Shown here in pieces: positions 58,704-64,000 of a stretch of 64,000 bases of DNA. Within the stretch, counting starts at the first letter, position 1. Each line of letters opens with the position of its first letter. The notes beneath the pieces are model-generated. The model saw nothing but the letters and a program-made list of their open reading frames with translations. It ran no database searches and was not told where the DNA came from. Source of the stretch: Streptomyces bambusae (GTDB lineage: Bacteria; Actinomycetota; Actinomycetes; Streptomycetales; Streptomycetaceae); assembly GCF_020532645.1 (NCBI RefSeq), contig NZ_JAJAUZ010000023.1, positions 1 through 64,000 of the forward strand, in the 5' to 3' direction. Made by a program: the position numbers and the translations under genes.

Positions 58704-60257
58704 TCACGTTCCGGACATCCGGTGCGAGTCGCCGTCCCGCTGCCCGGGCAGCCGCTCGTACACCGTCAGCCGACGCCCCCGTACGGAGAGGTCCGTCTCG
58801 ACGCGGAAGTGCTGCCGGAGCACCCGGAGCTTGAGCCGGTCCAGCGCATTGCCCGGCAGTCGTGGGCGCGCGTCCGTGACCAGCAGGATCCGCTGCCGGC
58901 CGAGCATCGCCACGCGCAGCCGGCCCTGGCTGCCCTCGACGCCCTTGAGGGTGCCGGACTCCGCCGGGGTGCGGACCAGCGCGATGTCCGCGACGCCCGC
59001 GAATGCCTCCGGGGAGACCAGCGCGGTGTCCCGGCGCGCGGCCGGCAGGAACAGCACGGCGTCCCCCGGCCGCTTTGCTGCGGCCACCTCGCCGGCCACC
59101 GCGAACACGTCGTCCGCCCGGCTGCCCGGTGCCCGTTCGGCCCGCTCCAGCGGCAGCAGCGCCGCGAACGCCGCCAGCGCCGCCACCGGAACCACCAGCG
59201 CCGCGGCCCGCGGCGACCGGCGGGCCGTCGCCCGTACCAGCGCGCCCAGCGCATGGCCCGCGAGCAGCGCCAGCCCGAGCATAGAGAACAGCACGTACCG
59301 CTCCAGGTACAGCGGCTTGGCGAGCGAGGCCGCGAGCAGCGCCAGCTGCGGCACGACGAGCAGCGGCAGGCCCACCGCCGGCGCGGCCGGCCGGCCCGCC
59401 CGCGGCCCGCGGACCAGCGCGCACGCCCCGCCGGCCAGCAGCAGCGCACCCGGGCCGGCCAGGGTGTGCCAGGTCGTCGGCGGGATCCACGAGACCTGCC
59501 CCGACTGGGACCGGCTGAACAGCACCAGCGGCAGCGCACCGGCCACCGCGCAGGCCACCGCGGCCGCCCACCGCCGCAGCAGCGCCCGGTCCGCGCGCAC
59601 CCAGGCCAGGGTGGCGGCGTGCGCGGCCGCCACCAGCAGCGAGAACCAGTTCAGCAGGGCGCAGCCCAGCAGCAGGAGCCCGTACCCCGCCCACATCGGG
59701 CGCCGCCCGGGGCCAGGGCCGTCGAGCGCCCGGACCAGCAGCCAGCCGGACGCCGCCGCACCCGCCGTGACCAGGGCGTACGGGCGGCCCTCCTGTGCGT
59801 GGAACTGCATCGCCGGCAGCAGGGCGACGGTGAGGCCGGCCGCCAGGCCCGCCCACCGGCCGCCGGTCCGCGCCCCCGTGAGCGCGGTGAACCCGGCAGC
59901 GGCCGCCACGGCCAGCACGGACGGCAGCCGCAGCGTGGTGGTGCTGTCCCCGAAGACCGTGAACAGCCCGTGCACGAAGAAGTAGTAGAGGCCGTGGACG
60001 GCGTCCACCTGCCCGAGCATGTGCCAGATCTCCGGGACCGTCCGCAGCGCGGACTGCCAGGTCGCCGCCTCGTCCCGCCACAGACTGTGCCCCCGCGACA
60101 GCCCCCACAGGCCCAGCGCCAGCGCGGCCAGTACGGGCACAAGCGGCACCGCCGCGGCCGGCGGCACGGGCCCGGAACGGGCCGGCCGGCGCCCGGTGCC
60201 GGACGGCAACGGGGCCGCGGGGGCGGCCTGCGGGACAACGGCGGATATGGGAGGCAT
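58704..60257 (-). CDS. GT-C (family 39-like) polyprenol-linked glycosyltransferase
   Basis: A 517-residue integral membrane protein with about ten helices and the first-loop acidic motif SLWRDEAATW, which holds the catalytic Asp-Glu of GT39/PMT_2-type transferases. QEGRPYAL in a later loop is also typical. It uses a polyprenol-phosphate sugar to glycosylate an extracytoplasmic acceptor, either cell wall or protein. The first 35 residues are Pro/Ala-rich. The gene is divergent from the GNAT/AAA gene; a perfect CGTCTATAGACG palindrome lies between them. Confidence 0.88.
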   Translation of the reverse strand: MPPISAVVPQAAPAAPLPSGTGRRPARSGPVPPAAAVPLVPVLAALALGLWGLSRGHSLWRDEAATWQSALRTVPEIWHMLGQVDAVHGLYYFFVHGLFTVFGDSTTTLRLPSVLAVAAAAGFTALTGARTGGRWAGLAAGLTVALLPAMQFHAQEGRPYALVTAGAAASGWLLVRALDGPGPGRRPMWAGYGLLLLGCALLNWFSLLVAAAHAATLAWVRADRALLRRWAAAVACAVAGALPLVLFSRSQSGQVSWIPPTTWHTLAGPGALLLAGGACALVRGPRAGRPAAPAVGLPLLVVPQLALLAASLAKPLYLERYVLFSMLGLALLAGHALGALVRATARRSPRAAALVVPVAALAAFAALLPLERAERAPGSRADDVFAVAGEVAAAKRPGDAVLFLPAARRDTALVSPEAFAGVADIALVRTPAESGTLKGVEGSQGRLRVAMLGRQRILLVTDARPRLPGNALDRLKLRVLRQHFRVETDLSVRGRRLTVYERLPGQRDGDSHRMSGT

Positions 60258-60325
60258 CAGGCTCTCGGGGCGGTCGCGGCGGGCGGTGGGACGGGCGGGC
60301 CGGCGGTCCTGCCGGCTCCGGCCCG

Positions 60326-60337
60326 CGTCTATAGACG
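60326..60337. promoter_or_regulatory. 12-bp palindrome between the GT-C and GNAT/AAA genes
   Basis: CGTCTATAGACG is a perfect, fairly AT-rich palindrome near the middle of a 181-base divergent gap, 69 bases from the GT-C start. It could be an operator or contain a TATAGA -10 box for one of the genes. Confidence 0.5.
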
Positions 60338-60438
60338 GAACGGAGGGGCCGCGGGTTGCCCTTGTGCACCGCGGAGCTGAAATCCGGCCACGGCCCGCGC
60401 CTAGCCTCGGCGCAGGAGCACGAGAGGGGAGCCACCCG

Positions 60439-61722
60439 GTGAGCAGCTGGCTGATCCACGACTACCGCGAGAGCGATCTCGCCGCGGTGGTCCATCTGAT
60501 CGACACCACCGCCGAACTCGGCCAGGAGTCGGTGTTCTCGCTGGCCGAGTGCATCGGTGCGCTCACCGGGCGGCAGCCCGCGGTGGTCGCCGTCCACCAG
60601 GGCGTCCCCATCGGCGCGGCGCTCGCCACCGTGTCCGGGGAGCGGGCCTGGGTGATGCGGATCGCCATCAACTCCGGCTGGCGCGGGCGGGGGCTGGCCA
60701 GTGCGCTGCTGGTCGAGCTGGAGCGCCGGCTGGTCGCCGCCCGGGTCGGCCGGATCGCGTACGTGCTGCCGGAGGAGGACCTGCTGGGGGAGGGGCTGCT
60801 GAACGCCGGCTACACGCGGCAGCCGGCGGTGGCGTACTTCGAGAAGACGGAGCCGCTGCACGGGCCGGCGGCCGGGCTGCTCGACGACCTCGGCGGCGCC
60901 TTCCTGCCCGGCGGCCTGTGGGGGCGGGTGGCCGGCATGGAGAAGGAGAAGGACCTCATCGAACGGCGGGTGGTGCTGCCGCTCGCCGAGCCGGAGCGGG
61001 CGGCGCAGCACGGCGTGCGGCCGCCGCGGGCCATCACCCTGTTCGGGCCGCCGGGGACCGGGAAGACGACGTTCGCGCGGGCCATCGCCTCGCGGCTGGG
61101 CTGGCCGTTCGTGGAGCTGCTGCCGTCGCGGCTGGCCGACGAGGGCAACCTGGCGGCCGCGCTGCGCACGGCGTTCGCACGGATCGGAGAGCTGGAGCGG
61201 GTGCTGGTGTTCATCGACGAGGTCGAGGAGATCGCGCCGGTCCGCGGGGAAGCGGTGGGCGGGCCGGGCGGGGTGCACGGGGTGACGAACGAGCTGCTGA
61301 AGCTGATCCCGCGGTTCCGGGAGGGGGACGAGCGGCTGCTCGTGTGCGCGACGAACTCCGTCCGGTCGCTGGATCCGGCGTTCCTGCGGCCCGGGCGCTT
61401 CGACTACCTGATCCCGATCGGGACGCCCGACGAGGCGGCGCGGGCGGCGATCTGGTCCCGCTACACGGCGGGGCGGGCGGACGTGGACGTGGCGGCGCTG
61501 GTCGCGGCGACCGAGATGTTCTCGCCGGCGGACATCGAGCATGCGGCGCGGATCGCCGCGCAGGTGTCGTTCGAGCGGGATCTGGTGCGGGGGGCGGAGC
61601 CGGTCGTGCCGGGGGCCACCACGGCGGACTACCTGGCGGCCGTCGCCGCCGGGCGTCCGACCGCGACGCCGGCCCTCCTGGAGGCCTTCGCCGCCGACAT
61701 CACGACCCACGCCCGCGCCTGA
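60439..61722 (+). CDS. GNAT acetyltransferase / AAA+ ATPase fusion
   Basis: A 427-residue two-domain protein. Residues 1-140 form a GNAT domain with acetyl-CoA motif A IAINSGWRGRGLASALL (about 75-91). Residues 165-425 form an AAA+ ATPase with Walker A GPPGTGKTT (203-211), Walker B VLVFIDEVEE (about 255-264), a sensor asparagine in LVCATNSV and the SRH arginines in FLRPGRFDYL, close to the FtsH/Cdc48-type. The fusion suggests that acetylation is coupled to remodelling of a target, or that the GNAT part senses acetyl-CoA. The GTG at 60439 follows GAGGGGAG. Confidence 0.9.
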   Translation: MSSWLIHDYRESDLAAVVHLIDTTAELGQESVFSLAECIGALTGRQPAVVAVHQGVPIGAALATVSGERAWVMRIAINSGWRGRGLASALLVELERRLVAARVGRIAYVLPEEDLLGEGLLNAGYTRQPAVAYFEKTEPLHGPAAGLLDDLGGAFLPGGLWGRVAGMEKEKDLIERRVVLPLAEPERAAQHGVRPPRAITLFGPPGTGKTTFARAIASRLGWPFVELLPSRLADEGNLAAALRTAFARIGELERVLVFIDEVEEIAPVRGEAVGGPGGVHGVTNELLKLIPRFREGDERLLVCATNSVRSLDPAFLRPGRFDYLIPIGTPDEAARAAIWSRYTAGRADVDVAALVAATEMFSPADIEHAARIAAQVSFERDLVRGAEPVVPGATTADYLAAVAAGRPTATPALLEAFAADITTHARA

Positions 61723-61988
61723 GCCCGGGCCCCGGTCGCCGGCGCGGCTCAGAGAACGGGGCTCCGCCCCGGACCCCGCGCCTCAAACGCCGGCGGGGCT
61801 GGATTTCGGGGCTCCGCCCCGGACCCCGGACCCCGGACCCCGGTCCTCAAGCGCCGGGTGGGGTGGGGGGTGCGGCGGAGCCCTGGTTGGGGGTTGCGGC
61901 GGGATTCGGTCCTGGTTCTCACGTGCCGGTGGGGGCGGCTGTTGGAGGGAGTAGGGTCGGAGGCCGGACCGTGCGGAGAGGGGATGCG
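61723..61988. repeat. Intergenic GC-rich dispersed repeat block
   Basis: Two copies of a unit starting CGGGGCTCCGCCCCGGACCC occur at 61757 and 61807, 50 bases apart, each opening with the hairpin GGGGC-TCC-GCCCC. GGACCCC is then repeated three times (about 61821-61841), followed by CTCAAGCGCCGGG. The unit resembles the left-edge repeats at 45-153 and the 53.9-kb copy. No gene is seen before the ATG at 61989. Confidence 0.78.
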
Positions 61989-62309
61989 ATGGGGCTTGCG
62001 ATATTCCTGACGCTGCCGGGGCTGGCCATCGCGCTCACGGCCCTCGCCTTCGCCGACTTCGCCCTGGTCCGGGCCGGCCGGGCCGGCCTGCTCCCCGCGC
62101 GCTGGAGCGGCCGCAACGGCCAGGTCTCCGCCATCGGCTTCGAGCAGCTTCACGCGAGCTTCTCGCCGGGCAAGCAGAACGAACTGAAGGAGCGCCAGAG
62201 CTCCCTCGTCCTGCGCGCGGACGAGGAGGACGGCGCGCCGCCCCGGACCCGGGTCGACCTCGACGGCGGCAAGGCCGTCATCCGCCTCCCCGGCACCGGA
62301 CCGGCCTGA
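61989..62309 (+). CDS. Small membrane-anchored protein, DUF6191-like
   Basis: A 106-residue protein with one N-terminal helix (about residues 3-25) and a conserved soluble tail: IGFEQLHASFSPGKQNELKERQSS, then LVLRADEEDGAPPRTRVDLDGGKAVIRLP. The FSPGKxxELxxRQ pattern is one I associate with the streptomycete DUF6191 family. Function unknown. The ATG follows GGAGAGGGG. It is convergent with the following Trp-motif membrane protein gene. Confidence 0.75.
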   Translation: MGLAIFLTLPGLAIALTALAFADFALVRAGRAGLLPARWSGRNGQVSAIGFEQLHASFSPGKQNELKERQSSLVLRADEEDGAPPRTRVDLDGGKAVIRLPGTGPA

Positions 62310-62318
62310 CCACCGCGC

Positions 62319-62984
62319 TCAGCCGCAGCGGTACGTGAACTCCGCACCGGCCGTCCGGGGCAGCGGGGACAGGACTTCGACGCGGACCTCGGCGCGGTAT
62401 TCGCCCCGGCCGCGGAACGTCCACAGCAGCCGCAGGCGCGTTTCCCGCTGGCCGCTCGGCACCCGCTCGGTGAGCGTCTCCGAGCGGGTCCCGTCGTTGC
62501 GGACCCACCGGTAGGCCAGCGTGCCGGGGCGGCCGTCGGTGCGGACCAGGGCCGTGATCTCGGCGGCCGAGTCACACGCCGGGCCGTCGGCGGGGGCGGA
62601 CACCCGTACGCTGTGGACCTCCATCGCCGGCCCGTACCGCTGCCAGCCCAGATAGCAGAGCACCGCCAGCAGCACCGCGCAGGCCAGCGCGTACCGGCGC
62701 AGCCCGCCGCGGCGGACGGGCTCGGGCGGCGGCGGGGCGCCGTGCCAGACGAGCGTCGTGCCGTCGAAGCCGCGCGGCCGCGGCACCGCCGCCGTCACCC
62801 CAGGCCCGAAGCGCAGCACCGCCCCCTCGACCCGGTCGGGCACCGGCAGCTGCCGGGTCGTCCGCACGGTGTCGGGGTGGTCGCCCGGCCCGTCGAACCA
62901 GTGGCTGCCCAGCACCGTCGCGCTGTAGTCGCCGTCGGAGTCCGGCGCGGGACCCTGGCTGTAGGGAATCCGTGGATCGCTCAT
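62319..62984 (-). CDS. Single-span membrane protein, partner of the adjacent kinase gene
   Basis: A 221-residue protein. A cytoplasmic N-terminal half (about residues 1-95) is followed by one helix (about 97-115) and an extracytoplasmic Ig-like beta domain (VHSVRVSAPADGPACDSAAEIT to TAGAEFTYRCG) with two cysteines that may pair. Its ATG overlaps the upstream stop as ATGA, so translation is coupled to the kinase. The C-terminal domain resembles the kinase's own extracytoplasmic tail in layout, suggesting related sensor domains. I cannot name the family. Confidence 0.75.
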   Translation of the reverse strand: MSDPRIPYSQGPAPDSDGDYSATVLGSHWFDGPGDHPDTVRTTRQLPVPDRVEGAVLRFGPGVTAAVPRPRGFDGTTLVWHGAPPPPEPVRRGGLRRYALACAVLLAVLCYLGWQRYGPAMEVHSVRVSAPADGPACDSAAEITALVRTDGRPGTLAYRWVRNDGTRSETLTERVPSGQRETRLRLLWTFRGRGEYRAEVRVEVLSPLPRTAGAEFTYRCG

Positions 62985-64000
62985 GTGATCGTGCACCGCC
63001 TGGTGAGGAGCTCCCGTACGGACGAGCCGTTGCCGGCCGCGGGCCGGGTGGTGGCGCGGACCGCCCAGTAGCAGCCGCTGCCGGTGAAGGAGTGCGTCGC
63101 GGTCAGGGGGCCGCCGTGGACGGTGAGGACGTCCGTGCCTTCCGCGGCGCCGAGCCGGCCGGACGCGTCGGAGGTGAACCACTCGAGCGTCACCGAGACC
63201 GGGCCGCGGCCCTCGGTGGCCACCGACACGACCGCCTCGCCGCCGGCCACCCCGGTCTGCCGGAACGAGGACACCTCCACCGACCGCACCCGCACCGGCG
63301 GTTCCGGTGGCCGGGTGGTCACGCTCGGCGTCGGAGACGGGGACGGGCGGACGGTCCGGGTCGGCGTCGGCAACGGTGTCCACGTCGGTGTCCACGTCGG
63401 GGTCCGGGTGGGCGTCCACGTCGGTGCCGGGGAGGGCGGCCACCCGGACCGGCTCGGGCTCGGCGAGGACTCCGGCGTACCCGACGGCCATCCGGTGACC
63501 GAAGCCGAAGGCGAGGGCGAGGGGGTGGCCGGCTGCGCCGTCGGCCCGCCGCCCCCCGGCGATGCGGCCGTCGTCGCGAAACTGCTCACCGCCGCCCGCC
63601 CGCCCGGCTCCCCGCCCGCCGCCTGCGACGCGAACACCAGCACCGCGCCGGTCACGGCCGCGATCGCGGTGGCGAACCAGCCGCCCCGCCCCGGCCACCA
63701 GGTGCCACCGCCACCGCCACCGCCCAGCGCCGTCTCGGCCAGCGCCGTCGTGCCGGCCGCCGCACCGCCGGCAGCCGACGGGAACAGCAGCGGCAGCAGC
63801 GCCGCCAGCGCGGCCAGCTTGCGCTGCCCGCGCTCCTCCCAGTCCGGCCCGTACCCGGCCGCCGCCACGGCCTCCAGTTCCGCGACGAACGCCTCGGCGT
63901 TCTCCGGCCGGTCCTCCGGCGCCTTCGCCAGGCCCCGCCGGATCAGCGCCCGTACCGGCTCTGGTGCCTCCGCGTCGGGCACCGGTGCCTCGATGTGCCG
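62981..64000 (-). CDS. Serine/threonine protein kinase, C-terminal part (truncated by window edge)
   Basis: The reading frame runs off the right edge, so only about 339 residues are seen. The first visible part, EPVRALIRRGLAKAPEDRPENAEAFVAELEAVA, is the end of a Hanks-type kinase domain. A membrane helix (WFATAIAAVTGAVLVFASQAA) is followed by a Pro/Thr/Ser-rich stalk with a tandem TWTPT pattern and an extracytoplasmic Ig-like domain ending in two cysteines. This PknB-like layout suggests a sensor kinase reading an external signal. Its stop overlaps the start of the next gene by four bases. Confidence 0.82.
   Translation of the reverse strand, partial: RHIEAPVPDAEAPEPVRALIRRGLAKAPEDRPENAEAFVAELEAVAAAGYGPDWEERGQRKLAALAALLPLLFPSAAGGAAAGTTALAETALGGGGGGGTWWPGRGGWFATAIAAVTGAVLVFASQAAGGEPGGRAAVSSFATTAASPGGGGPTAQPATPSPSPSASVTGWPSGTPESSPSPSRSGWPPSPAPTWTPTRTPTWTPTWTPLPTPTRTVRPSPSPTPSVTTRPPEPPVRVRSVEVSSFRQTGVAGGEAVVSVATEGRGPVSVTLEWFTSDASGRLGAAEGTDVLTVHGGPLTATHSFTGSGCYWAVRATTRPAAGNGSSVRELLTRRCTIT

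Noticed and set aside
63301..63440. CGTCGGTGTCCA repeats as a tandem DNA element
   Set aside because: They are in frame with the kinase gene and encode a Pro/Thr/Trp stalk, so protein-level repetition explains them.

Overview
The window is high-GC DNA (about 70% or more G+C) with short intergenic gaps, frequent GTG and TTG starts preceded by GGAGG-type ribosome sites, and many protein families typical of streptomycetes (mycothiol-dependent enzymes, deazaflavin-type nitroreductases, FprA-like ferredoxin reductase, and small DUF6332, DUF6421, DUF6643 and DUF6191-like proteins). It is almost certainly chromosome from Streptomyces or a close relative. I see no rRNA, tRNA, CRISPR array, phage module or large biosynthetic cluster. 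Family names come from recognising motifs and from memory, not from a database search.

Layout. 0-10 kb: a contig-end-like poly-C and repeat block, a HAD phosphatase, an Lrp/AsnC regulator divergent from a FUSC transporter, a bacterial nitric oxide synthase with an extra tail, a beta-propeller lactonase, a chelatase-like protein, and a BNR-propeller/uracil-DNA glycosylase pair. 9-18 kb: an old yellow enzyme divergent from its probable ArsR repressor (two perfect inverted repeats between them), FprA-like reductase, a DUF305 lipoprotein divergent from a secreted LVIVD-repeat protein, a TetR regulator, PAP2 phosphatase, M56 peptidase and DUF5134-like membrane protein. 18-31 kb: metabolic genes in short operons: LLM oxidoreductase plus esterase behind a 19-bp palindrome; DUF6421/SDR/threonine aldolase; transglutaminase-like; acyltransferase; thioredoxin-like; an HVDL-type cysteine leader peptide ahead of a flavin reductase; etfBA; and a DUF6986-like aldolase.

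31-45 kb: a LacI regulator with a palindromic operator, a P-loop/Nudix fusion, MBL hydrolase, M20 dipeptidase, a geranylgeranyl reductase-like flavoprotein with an acidic N-terminal tail, and a divergent deazaflavin-type nitroreductase/TetR pair. Then come AlkB, a ROK regulator, an RsbW-like ATPase and a cysteine synthase-family enzyme. 45-64 kb: a large membrane alpha/beta hydrolase convergent with a beta-helix/AAA+ fusion, an Rv1733c-like membrane protein, MOSC protein, HpnB-like glycosyltransferase, Asp/Glu racemase family protein, apolipoprotein N-acyltransferase, a 177-bp MITE-like element, Nudix hydrolase, secreted S1 protease, GT-C transferase, a GNAT/AAA+ fusion, and a Ser/Thr kinase cut off by the right edge.

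The most unusual structure is a pair of tandem arrays with the same exact 19-bp period and the same GAGC-N3-GCTC palindromic core. One fills the promoter gap between the nitroreductase and the TetR gene (about 37.65-37.82 kb). The other, about 14 units long, lies between two convergent genes 4.3 kb away (42.06-42.33 kb). An array of this kind next to a TetR gene suggests a multi-site operator, and the second array suggests either a remote binding platform or a spreading repeat family built from the same operator.
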